This document shows positions 50,010 to 58,904 of a stretch of DNA of 64,000 nucleotides, one piece after another (within the stretch, counting starts at the first letter, position 1; each line of letters starts with the position of its first letter). The translations under genes and the position numbers were made by a program. Under the pieces are notes generated by a model, which did not search any database, was not told the DNA's origin, and saw nothing but the letters and a program-made list of their open reading frames with translations. The DNA comes from Nisaea sp. (GTDB lineage: Bacteria; Pseudomonadota; Alphaproteobacteria; Thalassobaculales; Thalassobaculaceae). The stretch covers positions 1 to 64,000 of the forward strand of contig NZ_JAXMNY010000007.1 of assembly GCF_034670185.1 (NCBI RefSeq). Reading direction: 5' to 3'.

Positions 50010-51608
50010 TCACTCCCGCTTGGGATCCTCCAGAGCCCTGATGACCCGCCGCATGATCTTGCGCCGTGACCGGTCATCGGCGGCGGTCTCCATCTTTTCC
50101 CTGAGGCGAAGAGAGAACTCTGCCAGATCGTTATGCCAATCCGGTCCCCGAACGGCTTCCGGAGCAAGGCGTTTGACCTTCTTCTTGAACCGGATAGCAG
50201 TATGCCCCGCTGACAAGTCGACGACATCGTCCAGCTGAGGAATGACGATCCGTTCCGGATCGACGCCCTTGGCTTCCAGGCCTTCTCGCATGGCCGACAA
50301 AGCCTCCTCCTCACCATGTGTAAGGAAGATGGCCGATTTCACCGGCAACCGGTCGGTCAGCCAGTCGATCAATTCGTCTCCGTCCGCATGTCCGGAATAC
50401 ACATCGATCTGCCGGATCGTCGCCTTAACGCGGTGTTCTTCGCCGAAAATCGTGACTGCTTCGACACCCCCGGCGAGAAGTGCCCCGAGAGAACCCGGAG
50501 CCTGGTAGCCAACCAACAGGACGGTCGCATCGGAGCGCCACAGATTCTGCTTCAGATGATGGCGAATTCGTCCTGCATCGCACATTCCGCTGCCGGCAAT
50601 GATAATCGCGCCCCCCTTCACCCGGGCGATCAGCTTGCTCTCATCGACAGACTCGGTGAAACGGATGTTCGCACGCCTGAAACTGGCTCCAACGGCCGGG
50701 AGATCCTCGAGATCGGAGGCATTCTTCTCGAAAACCTCCGTCGCTCTGATTGCCAGTGGCGAGTCGAGGAAAACCGGCACCTGAGGGATACGCCCCTGAT
50801 CAAACAGTGCCCCCAGATCAAGCAGAAGCTCCTGCGTTCGTTCGACCGCGAATGCGGGAATTAAGAGGTTGCCTCCCCGCGACAGCGCCGTGTTCACTTC
50901 CTCGGCAAGCACAGCCCGCCTGTGCTCAGGCGTTACATCGACACGAGGCCGCCCGCCGTAGGTCGCCTCACAGCAGACCCAGTCCCAGTTCCCGGGTGCT
51001 TCCGGATCCGGATGAAGCAGTTTGTGGTCCGGACCAATATCGCCGGAAAACAGGAACCGCGACAGCCTCGCGTCCCGATCCCCGGATGACACTTCGACCT
51101 CGATCGACGCCGATCCGAGAATGTGCCCGGCATTCCAGTAACGGGCGCGAACGCCATCGCCGACCTCACGCCACGTCTCGTACTCGACAGAGGAAAAAGA
51201 GCCGAGCGCGGTCTGCGCATCTTCCTTGCCGTAGATCGGCGTCACCGCCGGCCGGCCGCGCCGCGCGTTGCGTCTGTTCAGCCGCTCGACCTCCATCTCC
51301 TGGATCCCGCCACTGTCCGGCAACATGTAGGTCAAGAGATCGACCGTTCCGCTTGTGGCGAAGATCTGCCCGGTGAAGCCCTGCTTGACCAGCTTGGGAA
51401 TGAGCCCCGAATGATCGATATGCGCGTGGGTCAGAAGAACGAAGGAAATCTTCTTCGGATCGAACGGAAAGGGCCCGTAGTTGAGCTCCTTCAGGGTCTT
51501 CGAGCCCTGGAACATTCCGCAATCAACCAGGAACTGACAGCGGTCCGTTTGCAACCAATAGCACGACCCGGTGACGGTCCCGGCTGCGCCGCAGAAGGTC
51601 AGGATCAT
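50010..51608 (-). CDS. MBL-fold beta-CASP hydrolase (RNA-specificity domain protein)
   Basis: This 532-residue metallo-beta-lactamase-fold protein carries FCGAAGTVTGSCYWLQ at the start, the metal motif LLTHAHIDHSGLIPK near residue 57, AGHILGSASIEVE, FLFSGDIG, and a beta-CASP insert. The C-terminal motifs are GSGMCDAGRIRHHL and YSGHADGDELIDWL. Such proteins are single-chain RNases or polynucleotide-processing enzymes related to CPSF73. The C-terminal 60 residues are basic and add about 60 to the standard length. A GGAG precedes the ATG. No operon partner is evident. The RNA target is unknown. Confidence 0.9.
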   Translation of the reverse strand: MILTFCGAAGTVTGSCYWLQTDRCQFLVDCGMFQGSKTLKELNYGPFPFDPKKISFVLLTHAHIDHSGLIPKLVKQGFTGQIFATSGTVDLLTYMLPDSGGIQEMEVERLNRRNARRGRPAVTPIYGKEDAQTALGSFSSVEYETWREVGDGVRARYWNAGHILGSASIEVEVSSGDRDARLSRFLFSGDIGPDHKLLHPDPEAPGNWDWVCCEATYGGRPRVDVTPEHRRAVLAEEVNTALSRGGNLLIPAFAVERTQELLLDLGALFDQGRIPQVPVFLDSPLAIRATEVFEKNASDLEDLPAVGASFRRANIRFTESVDESKLIARVKGGAIIIAGSGMCDAGRIRHHLKQNLWRSDATVLLVGYQAPGSLGALLAGGVEAVTIFGEEHRVKATIRQIDVYSGHADGDELIDWLTDRLPVKSAIFLTHGEEEALSAMREGLEAKGVDPERIVIPQLDDVVDLSAGHTAIRFKKKVKRLAPEAVRGPDWHNDLAEFSLRLREKMETAADDRSRRKIMRRVIRALEDPKRE

Positions 51609-51646
51609 TCGATAAAACTCCGTTGAACGCGCTCAATCCAAAAATG

Positions 51647-51898
51647 TTAGCAGGCAACGCCGACTGACTTCGACAGATTACCCGCCGCCAGGCTTCTCAG
51701 CCATTCGATTAATTGGGTCCTGTATGCGTCTTCTCTTTTCGCCCAACGGGCGGGCGGACGGCGAAACTGCGCCATTCTGCCTGATGTCACCGGCATTGAA
51801 GAGCCCGCAGCAGATACGATCCGTTCTGCAATCAGCGACGACAGGGAAAGCATAGCCTCCACAGGGAACAATATTTGACCGTTTCGTTCTATTTCCAT
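51647..51898 (-). CDS. Hypothetical small protein
   Basis: This frame gives 82 residues (MEIERNGQILFPVEAMLSLSSL at the start) from the ATG 51898, preceded by AGGTGA. The frame could begin at 51970. The sequence is helix-prone in the first half, then basic (RRPPARWAKREDAYRTQLIEWLRSL). No family is recognised. It lies just upstream of the MBL-fold gene on the same strand with a 38-base gap and is divergent from the rhodanese gene. It is short and unconfirmed. Confidence 0.4.
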   Translation of the reverse strand: MEIERNGQILFPVEAMLSLSSLIAERIVSAAGSSMPVTSGRMAQFRRPPARWAKREDAYRTQLIEWLRSLAAGNLSKSVGVAC

Positions 51899-52112
51899 CG
51901 CGTCACCTAGGCGATTGGGAACGAATTTTATATTTATCCTCCGAGGGCTGCTGATTTTCCGCTCGATCAAGCGGAACAGCCGACCCGAGTTTTTACGACT
52001 ACCGGCACAGGATCACCGTCACTGTCGCCCGACCGGAAGCAGGGCCATATCAGCTCAGCTTCCGCTCAAGCGCCCAGGAGACAACCTGCCGGTCAAGAGA
52101 ATGGAACCGACA

Positions 52113-53081
52113 ATGAAACCGATCGTCACAGCTTTGGTTGCCTTGATCGCACTGTGCGGAACAGCAGTCGCCCAGACGGCGACGCCGCTGGTAAGCGTTG
52201 AGTGGGCTGCGGCCAATATCGGCAAGCCCGGCGTCGTCTTTCTCGATGTCCGCGGTCGTCTCGCCGGTGCCAGCAAGGAAGATTATCTGCGCGGCCATAT
52301 CCCCGGCGCGATCTGGACCAACTATCTGAAAGACGGCTGGCGCACCGAGGATGCCAACGGCACGATCGCGCAGCTTTCCAGCGCCGAAACGCTGGAAACC
52401 ACGATCGGCAATCTCGGCATCGAGAACGAGGACCATGTCGTCATCGTTCCGGCCGGGAAATCTGCGCTCGATATGGGAACGGCAACACGCATCTACTGGA
52501 CATTCAAGGTCGCCGGTCATGACGCGGTGTCGATCCTGAATGGCGGCATGAAGGCCTACACGGCCGAGATAAACGCCGAGACGAAGCAGCCGGTGAACCC
52601 GCTCGAAACAGGTGATGTCGTGCCGGAACCGACGATCTTTACCGTGGAACTGCGTGAAGACATGCTGGTCACGAAAGCCGATATGGCCGCGGCAAGCAAC
52701 GCTGGCGAGATGATCGTCGACAACCGGCCGCAGGACCAGTTCCTCGGCATCAACAAGCATGCCAAGGCAAAGCGTGCGGGAACCATCCCGGGTGCCCGCA
52801 ATCTGCCGGAAAACTGGCTGACGCAGAACGGCGGCACGTTCCGGGACCGCGACACGATTGCGAAGCTCTACCAGCTGGCTGGCATCAAGACCGATGGCGC
52901 GCAGATCAACTTCTGCAATACCGGCCACTGGGCAAGCCTCGGCTGGTTCGTTTCCCAGGAAATCCTCGGGAACAGGGCTGCCAAGATGTATGACGGCTCA
53001 ATGGTCGAATGGTCGGCGGACGCGGGCCTTCCCGTTGACTCGATGCTGGATCGCCCGCAGACGGCCCAGGTCACTCAGTAG
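52113..53081 (+). CDS. Secreted sulfurtransferase (rhodanese), two-domain
   Basis: The ATG at 52113 gives a 322-residue protein with a signal peptide (MKPIVTALVALIALCGTAVAQ-type). Two rhodanese domains follow. The first lacks a catalytic Cys at VVIVPAGKSALDMG. The second carries it in FCNTGHWAS (about residue 268), the CNTGHWAS loop typical of periplasmic sulfurtransferases near sox genes. It moves sulfane sulfur between thiosulfate or persulfide donors and acceptors. It converges on the spermidine-synthase-like gene with 11 bases of overlap. Alternative starts at 52101 and 51915 are less likely. Confidence 0.88.
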   Translation: MKPIVTALVALIALCGTAVAQTATPLVSVEWAAANIGKPGVVFLDVRGRLAGASKEDYLRGHIPGAIWTNYLKDGWRTEDANGTIAQLSSAETLETTIGNLGIENEDHVVIVPAGKSALDMGTATRIYWTFKVAGHDAVSILNGGMKAYTAEINAETKQPVNPLETGDVVPEPTIFTVELREDMLVTKADMAAASNAGEMIVDNRPQDQFLGINKHAKAKRAGTIPGARNLPENWLTQNGGTFRDRDTIAKLYQLAGIKTDGAQINFCNTGHWASLGWFVSQEILGNRAAKMYDGSMVEWSADAGLPVDSMLDRPQTAQVTQ

Positions 53082-54669
53082 GCACACCCGAGAACAGGAC
53101 CGGCGCCAGCAGCCGGTCCACCGGCGCGAAATCGTCGGTCAGCACAACCGGAGACGGTTCTCCGGGATCCATCAGATCCGCGATCGGGATCCGCTGCCAG
53201 CTACGGCGGATCCCGAAGGCAGAATGGATCGTTTCTTCCGGCACGCCTGACAGGGTCGCAACAACCTCATAGGTCACGCGGCCGTCCGGGCCCACCCCGG
53301 TTCCCTCGCCCATCTCCCGCCAGACCGTCACATCCGCGAAGTCGAGCGACAGTGTCTGGACCAGCGCCGCGAGGAAGCGCGGATTGCGTGCCCCATCCAC
53401 CACATTCGCAACGTAGAACCCCTGCGGACGCAGCCGGGCCGCGACTTCGGCATTAAACTCGCGGCTGACCAGATGGGTCGGCACGGATATGTCGTGGAAG
53501 GCGTCACCGAAAATGACGTCGAACCGGGGTTCGGGCGGCAGGGATTGCAGCAGGGCACGGGCATCGCGGTGATGGATCTCGAGCCCCGATGCGGACACAT
53601 CCAGCCAAAGATAGTCACGCGCCGCCGCCGTGACCGCCGGATCGATTTCCGCGACCACCAGACGCGCGCCGGGAACTGTCGCCGCCCAGGAACGCGGCAG
53701 TGAGTAACCGCCGCCGCCGATGAAGAAGGCTGAGAAATCCACACCGGGGAGATCGAGCGGGAACCGGCGCCGGGCAAACTCATCGACGAATTGAATATAG
53801 GGGCTGAAGAGCAGGCTCGGGTCTGCCTTGTCATTGATGCTGTGCACCAGATTATCCAGCACCATCAGACTGCTCGGGCGCCCGCTATAGGGCGCAAAGT
53901 CATCGATGACGATGCAGAAATAGTCGCTTTCGACAGTACACCTGGAATCGAATGCACTGCGGGCAATACCCGTCCCTGCGAGAGGCAGGGATAACAGCAG
54001 GATCGATATGGCGGCAATCAGAGCCGGACGCCTTCCCGCGAGCAGAGCGCACCCCAAAGCGAGGGTGCCGTATAGCACCGTCACCGCGATCAGCGTGCCG
54101 CTGGAGCCGATCCAGGAGATGAAGAGATAGCCGGCCGAGAGCGTGCCTAAAATGCTTCCGGCCGTGCCGACAGCATACATGGTTCCAATCACGGCCCCCG
54201 TCTGGCCCGGATTGGCGTCGACGGACAGTTTTGTGACCATCGGCGCGACCATCCCGACAAAGAGGCTCGGCAACAGGAACAGTGCCGTTGTCAGGCAGAC
54301 CACGATCGTCACCTGGCCGAGTCCTGACGACAGCAGGCCGACAGCCAGATCATTGAGCAATACAAGAGCAAGCAGGCTGCTCGCTCCGGCCAATGCAAGC
54401 GAACCAGCCAGACGCTTCAATACACTCTGCCTGTCCGTCTCGGGACCGGCCATGAGACCACCGATCCAATGCCCGGCGGAGAGGCCAGCCAGAACCACAG
54501 CAATGATCGCCGTCCAAGTATACAGCGACATGCCGACATAGGGCGCGATCAGGCGGCCGGCAACAATCTCCACGACAAGGCCACCGGCCGAGCTGAGGAA
54601 CAGGACGATTCCGAGAAACAGGCGGATAATCAGCGGCATGGAGCCCATTCTTTCTGCAACGTCAGTCAT
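53071..54669 (-). CDS. Membrane-bound spermidine-synthase-like methyltransferase-fold protein
   Basis: This protein of about 532 residues has roughly eight hydrophobic helices in the first half (for example MPLIIRLFLGIVLFLSSAGGLVVE). A Rossmann domain follows, with FIGGGGYSLPRSW, RLVVAEIDPAVTAAARDYLW and FDVIFGDAFHD, resembling spermidine synthase. Such fused-membrane proteins occur in many bacteria with unproven function. The ATG at 54669 overlaps the YeeE stop by four bases (ATGA), so it is part of the sox-linked operon. Polyamine synthesis in the sox context is not expected; it might act on another aminopropyl or sulfur-containing substrate. Confidence 0.85.
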   Translation of the reverse strand: MTDVAERMGSMPLIIRLFLGIVLFLSSAGGLVVEIVAGRLIAPYVGMSLYTWTAIIAVVLAGLSAGHWIGGLMAGPETDRQSVLKRLAGSLALAGASSLLALVLLNDLAVGLLSSGLGQVTIVVCLTTALFLLPSLFVGMVAPMVTKLSVDANPGQTGAVIGTMYAVGTAGSILGTLSAGYLFISWIGSSGTLIAVTVLYGTLALGCALLAGRRPALIAAISILLLSLPLAGTGIARSAFDSRCTVESDYFCIVIDDFAPYSGRPSSLMVLDNLVHSINDKADPSLLFSPYIQFVDEFARRRFPLDLPGVDFSAFFIGGGGYSLPRSWAATVPGARLVVAEIDPAVTAAARDYLWLDVSASGLEIHHRDARALLQSLPPEPRFDVIFGDAFHDISVPTHLVSREFNAEVAARLRPQGFYVANVVDGARNPRFLAALVQTLSLDFADVTVWREMGEGTGVGPDGRVTYEVVATLSGVPEETIHSAFGIRRSWQRIPIADLMDPGEPSPVVLTDDFAPVDRLLAPVLFSGVPTE

Positions 54670-55745
54670 GAGAGAGCCCGTCCAGGTGCCGGCGCAACGC
54701 CCCGGTCTCCCATCGCCCACTGGCAGGCTCCGGCACCAAGCCACATGGCCAGCAGTGCCAGCCAGGCGGTCAGAGAGAGTACCGAACCGCCGGTGACCCC
54801 TGCACCGACCGCGCAGCCGCCAGCGAGCATGCCGCCGAAGCCCATCAACACGGCGCCAAAGACGTAGCGCACCATACCGGTCGACTGGTCAAAGACCTCG
54901 ACACGGAATTCCCGCCTGACCAGCGACGAGGCGCAGGATCCGAGAGCGACGCCGGGCACGAGACCGAGACTGAAACTGAGCGGCACGCTGGGCGCGGTGA
55001 TCAACGCCATAAGCGTATCGGCCGAAGGCCCGGTGAAGGTAACGCTCAGAACCGAGACCGGCTCGAAAGAGACGTGCGCCAGGGACGCGGTAAAGAGCCA
55101 CCCGCAGGCGATGGTTCCGCCCAATGCCATCGACAGCAGGGCACGGGACCATCCCAGAGCCGATCTCGATGCCAGCAGCACCGCAACCGCCAGCAGGGCA
55201 CCGCCGAGCAGGATGCCAAATACATCAGGAACATGAAGATTGAGATTCCGGATTTCCGGACTGACGGTCCAGAGGGCGGAGAGATCAAGCCGCAAAGGCG
55301 ACAGGATGCCGGAAAGCGCCGCCTGGGCCACGACCGTCACCAGCAGCCCGGTCATCAGGGCCCGGAGATTCCCGGTCGCCGAAAGCACCAGAAGGCGGCT
55401 GGCGCAACCGCGGGCGAGGATCATGCCAATGCCGAACAGCGCACCGCCGATGATCGCCCCCGAGAGCGTCCCGACGGAGGTCAGTTGCCGCACTTCTGTT
55501 GCTGGCAGGGTCTCTGACCAGAGCAACAGCTGAACGAATAGCAACGCGGAGCCGAAGACAAGCAGCCAGACCGCGAAACTTGGCCCGAGCATGCCGCGCC
55601 AGAATTCCAGTGATGCGCTTCTTAGGCAGAAACGGCTGGCCTGGGCGCAGGCGCCGAATGCGAGCCCCACAAGCAATCCGCCAAGTCCAGCCTTCGCAGG
55701 ATCCGACAGCAGGTCGCTCGCAAGCAATGTCTCAAGAAATTCCAT
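54666..55745 (-). CDS. YeeE/YedE family transporter (sulfur-compound transport domain)
   Basis: This 359-residue protein has about nine helices and the cysteine motifs of thiosulfate/sulfur transporters: ACAQASRFCLRSAS, GMILARGCASRLLVLSATGN, LGSCASSLV and GGMLAGGCAVGAGVTGGS. TsuA-type members import thiosulfate. Next to soxF it probably moves thiosulfate or another sulfur species across the inner membrane. It lies 78 bases after soxF with a hairpin between them, and overlaps the next gene by four bases. Confidence 0.88.
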   Translation of the reverse strand: MEFLETLLASDLLSDPAKAGLGGLLVGLAFGACAQASRFCLRSASLEFWRGMLGPSFAVWLLVFGSALLFVQLLLWSETLPATEVRQLTSVGTLSGAIIGGALFGIGMILARGCASRLLVLSATGNLRALMTGLLVTVVAQAALSGILSPLRLDLSALWTVSPEIRNLNLHVPDVFGILLGGALLAVAVLLASRSALGWSRALLSMALGGTIACGWLFTASLAHVSFEPVSVLSVTFTGPSADTLMALITAPSVPLSFSLGLVPGVALGSCASSLVRREFRVEVFDQSTGMVRYVFGAVLMGFGGMLAGGCAVGAGVTGGSVLSLTAWLALLAMWLGAGACQWAMGDRGVAPAPGRALS

Positions 55746-55779
55746 ATCGACCAGTCTGTCAGATGCTCAGGCTAAGCGT

Positions 55780-55811
55780 CCCGCCGCCGGCCAGTCCGGC
55801 CAGGCGGCGGG
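55780..55811. terminator. GC-rich hairpin between soxF and yeeE-like gene
   Basis: CCCGCCGCC (55780-55788) pairs with GGCGGCGGG (55803-55811), with an additional GGCC/GGCC pairing inside. No T-run follows on the minus strand, so it likely attenuates rather than ends transcription of the sulfur operon. Confidence 0.55.
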
Positions 55812-55822
55812 GTCAATCAGTG

Positions 55823-57094
55823 TCAGCCGAACATGTCCTTACTGATTCCGGCGTACCAGCCAATGCTTTCCTCGTAGGTCTGCTTACGAAGGGCGGCATC
55901 CTCGCCGTTCTGGCTGATAAAGCCCGAGGTCTTGGCGATCTTCTCCGCCGTCGCCTCATAGGCTGCGCCGACCTTCACGCCGTTGTTCGTGCCGATCAGC
56001 GACCAGCAGGTGTTCGCAAACTTGGCCGGGAAGACCTTCGAGCCGGTCAGCGCGCCGCGAATGGCGTTCGCCGCCACCTTGGCCTGACTGTTGGCGGAGA
56101 AACCGGATTTCGGCATGTCTCCCTGGTGCGCGGAATCTCCGAGAACGTGGATATTCTCATCCTCACGGCTTTGCAGCGTGGCGGGAACCACCGGCGCCCA
56201 GCCCTTGTCGTTCGTGATCGCAGCGAGCTCGGCAATCCGGCCGGCTTTCATCGCCGGAATGACGTTGACGACATCCGCCTTTGTCACCTCGCCGCCGACA
56301 ACAAGCTCCATGCTGTGCGGACGGACCTCTTCCAGCGCACCGGTGAATTCGGAATCCAGCCAGTCGATCATTCCCGGATAGCTATTCTCCCAACCAGCCT
56401 GGAACAATCCCTGTTTGGAGAATTTCTTCTTAGGATCGAAGATCAGGATTTTCGCCTTCGGGTTATTTTCCTTCAGCATATGCGCAACCATGGAGACGCG
56501 CTCGTACGGGCCCGGCGGGCACCGATAAGGGTTCGGCGGAGCAACCATGGCGAACACGCCGCCCGGCCGCATCGCTTCGACCTGTGCTTTCAGCAGCTCG
56601 GTCTGCGAGCCGCCCTTGTAGGCATGGGGCATGCGGTTCTGGTGCGATAGATCCCAACCGGGTACCGAGCCATCGACGAAATCAATGCCGGGAGAAAGAA
56701 CCAGCCGGTCATAGGGCAGCGATGCCCCGCCGGCCAGGGATACCGTCTTCTTATCCCGATCTACGCCGACAGCCCAATCATGCACAACGTTGATGCCGTA
56801 TTCGCTGGCGAGCTTTCCGTATGTATGGCCAAGCGATTCAAGGGTCCGGAAACCGCCGAGATAGAGGTTGGAGAAGAAGCAGCTGAAATAGGTGCGGGTC
56901 GGCTCGATCAAAGTGACGTCGAGCGCGCCCTTGCTGTCTTTCGCAAGGTATCGCGCTACAGTCGCGCCGCCGGCGCCGCCGCCGACGACGACGACCTTGG
57001 GCTTTCCGTGACTGGCGCCCATGATCATCGGTGCAACGCTAAGCGCGGCAGTTGTCGCCGCTCCTTTAAGGATCGACCTTCTACTCAGAGACAT
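55823..57094 (-). CDS. soxF: Sulfide dehydrogenase flavoprotein subunit
   Basis: This 423-residue flavoprotein has a Tat signal (SRRSILKGAATTAALSVAP) and the FAD motif KVVVVGGGAGGATVARYLA. FSCFFSNLYLGG carries the redox-active Cys region, and C-terminal TCWSLIGTNNGVKVGAAY carries the second Cys. This matches the FccB/SoxF subunit of flavocytochrome c sulfide dehydrogenase, which oxidises sulfide in the periplasm and passes electrons to SoxE. GGGAGG precedes the ATG. It is immediately downstream of soxE. Confidence 0.92.
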   Translation of the reverse strand: MSLSRRSILKGAATTAALSVAPMIMGASHGKPKVVVVGGGAGGATVARYLAKDSKGALDVTLIEPTRTYFSCFFSNLYLGGFRTLESLGHTYGKLASEYGINVVHDWAVGVDRDKKTVSLAGGASLPYDRLVLSPGIDFVDGSVPGWDLSHQNRMPHAYKGGSQTELLKAQVEAMRPGGVFAMVAPPNPYRCPPGPYERVSMVAHMLKENNPKAKILIFDPKKKFSKQGLFQAGWENSYPGMIDWLDSEFTGALEEVRPHSMELVVGGEVTKADVVNVIPAMKAGRIAELAAITNDKGWAPVVPATLQSREDENIHVLGDSAHQGDMPKSGFSANSQAKVAANAIRGALTGSKVFPAKFANTCWSLIGTNNGVKVGAAYEATAEKIAKTSGFISQNGEDAALRKQTYEESIGWYAGISKDMFG

Positions 57095-57120
57095 GGCAAT
57101 TCCTCCCTTTTACACCTCGT

Positions 57121-57846
57121 TTATTCGAGGCCTTCGAAATACGCCGCTAAACCGGCGATCTCTTCGTCTGACAAACGACCGGCCATCATCCGCATGACCG
57201 GATGCGCCCGGATCTCTTTCTTGTAGGCATGCATAGCGACGACAAAGTCCTCCCGCGGCCACCCCGTGATCGCTGGGATACCCTCGTCCAATCCGCCCGC
57301 CTGATGGCATGTCAGACATTCGCCGGAAAGATATTCACCGTAGTCCGGATCGCCGACGATGGCGAGAATGGCGGGATCAAGCGCGTGGTCGGTTGCGGTC
57401 GATGTAGGTTCGGCTTCCGGAATGTCGCTCGGCTTGTCTGAGAAATCGCGTAAGTAGGCGATGACATGCGACCGGTCCTCAGCGCTCGGCATGCCGATGA
57501 AATTCATCCGCGTCCGCGAAACCAGGCTTTTAGGATTTTCGAGATAGGCGTCCAGACTGTCAGCCGTCCAGATCAGGCCATCGGCCCCGGCACGGATCAG
57601 TCCTTCAGAATAGCGGAAAGCCTCGACCGAACCGGCGACGCGGCCAAACACCCCGTTCAGGTGCGGGCCGACAGCGTTTCGGGCTTCCTTACCGACACGG
57701 TGGCAGGCCTTGCAGACCTGGAACAGCCTTGCCCCGGTCTTCGCATCTCCGATTTCGCTCGCGGCAACAGGGCCGGACGCAGGTGAGACGGCAAGCATCA
57801 CGGCAAGGCTGACTGCCTTGATGATGCGAGCCGTCCACACACTCAT
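57121..57846 (-). CDS. soxE: Diheme cytochrome c, SoxF partner
   Basis: This 241-residue periplasmic cytochrome has a signal peptide (to PVAAS) and two heme sites: CKACH (in FQVCKACHRVG) and CLTCH (in GECLTCHQAGG). Met ligands are likely in NFIGMPSAED and VMRMMAGRL. It is the electron-accepting subunit paired with SoxF in flavocytochrome c. Its first domain strongly resembles the C-terminal domain of the SoxD protein encoded just upstream. The order soxD-soxE-soxF matches known clusters. Confidence 0.88.
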   Translation of the reverse strand: MSVWTARIIKAVSLAVMLAVSPASGPVAASEIGDAKTGARLFQVCKACHRVGKEARNAVGPHLNGVFGRVAGSVEAFRYSEGLIRAGADGLIWTADSLDAYLENPKSLVSRTRMNFIGMPSAEDRSHVIAYLRDFSDKPSDIPEAEPTSTATDHALDPAILAIVGDPDYGEYLSGECLTCHQAGGLDEGIPAITGWPREDFVVAMHAYKKEIRAHPVMRMMAGRLSDEEIAGLAAYFEGLE

Positions 57847-57860
57847 CCGGACATCCCTTC

Positions 57861-58904
57861 TTACTCGGCCATCGCTTTCAGGTAAGCGATAACTGCCGTG
57901 AGATCGTCTTCCTTCTTAAGGCCGGCGAAGGCCATCTTGGTCCGCTTGATCATCGACTTGGGCTTGGCGAGGAAGGTCGCGAGCGTTTCCTCATCCCAGA
58001 CCAGCCCATCAGCGCCAGCTTTCTGCATATCCTTGGAGTATTTCTTGAAACCTTCCGCAGTACCAGCGGCTCGTCCAAAGATACCATTCAGGTGCGGGCC
58101 GATCTTGTGCTTCGCCTTATCGCCGACAGCATGGCACGCCTTGCATTTCTTGAAGACCTTCTCGCCAGCCTTGACCAGCGCCGGATCCACAGCCGGAGCG
58201 GCGGCGACCTGGGTCGCTTCCTCTTTCGTTGCCTCGGTTTCTTCCGCAGCCGGAGCCGCAGAGGAATGTTTCGAGGTCGGGTCGTCCGGCGTCACGTCGA
58301 CAACCTGCGCACGGGCGGTGATCTTCACCTCCGGCTTGCAGTCCGTCATGCAGGGGGCGCGGTTCTTCCAAACGGCGGTCTCGGGACGGTCATCCGCATA
58401 GAAGCCACCGGCGTTCGGCATGACGACCTCTGTGAAGTTCTCCCGGCTGAGCTCGAAATCCTCATCGACCAGATCGTTCAGATAGAGCAGATAGGCCGTC
58501 AACGAATAGGTCTCGTCAGCCGTCAGGGACTGGGCATCGCCAAAGGGCATGGCCCGGTGCACATAATCCCAGACCGTCGAGAGATAGGGCCAGTAGGACC
58601 CGATCGTCTTGACCGGACGGGCGCTGGTCAGCGTGTCCCGGCCGCCGGCCAGCACGGGCCAGCGATCAACAGCCTCGCCGAAATCACCATGGCAGGAGGC
58701 GCATCGTTCCGCAAAAATCGGCTCGCCGTCCACTACCGAGCCGTTGCCTTCGGGCAGGCCCAGACCATCAGGACGGACATCGATATCCCAGGCAATAACC
58801 TCGTCCGGAGTGGCCGGTCGACCAAGGCCGGTCGGCTCCGCCAACGCAGGTCCCGCAAGGCCGACCGCGATGGTCAGCGCCGCCAGATTAAGAAATCTCG
58901 ACAT
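57861..58904 (-). CDS. soxD: Sulfane dehydrogenase diheme cytochrome subunit
   Basis: This 347-residue cytochrome starts at the ATG 58904 (GGAG seven bases upstream); a longer frame runs into soxC and is not real. It has a signal peptide (NLAALTIAVGLAGPALAE) and heme sites CASCH (CASCHGDFGEAVDRWPVL) and CKACH (KKCKACHAVG) in a C-terminal domain after a Glu/Ala/Thr linker. With SoxC it oxidises sulfane sulfur bound to SoxY. The gene overlaps soxC by 17 bases. Two extra cysteines (APCMTDC) lie before the linker. Confidence 0.92.
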   Translation of the reverse strand: MSRFLNLAALTIAVGLAGPALAEPTGLGRPATPDEVIAWDIDVRPDGLGLPEGNGSVVDGEPIFAERCASCHGDFGEAVDRWPVLAGGRDTLTSARPVKTIGSYWPYLSTVWDYVHRAMPFGDAQSLTADETYSLTAYLLYLNDLVDEDFELSRENFTEVVMPNAGGFYADDRPETAVWKNRAPCMTDCKPEVKITARAQVVDVTPDDPTSKHSSAAPAAEETEATKEEATQVAAAPAVDPALVKAGEKVFKKCKACHAVGDKAKHKIGPHLNGIFGRAAGTAEGFKKYSKDMQKAGADGLVWDEETLATFLAKPKSMIKRTKMAFAGLKKEDDLTAVIAYLKAMAE

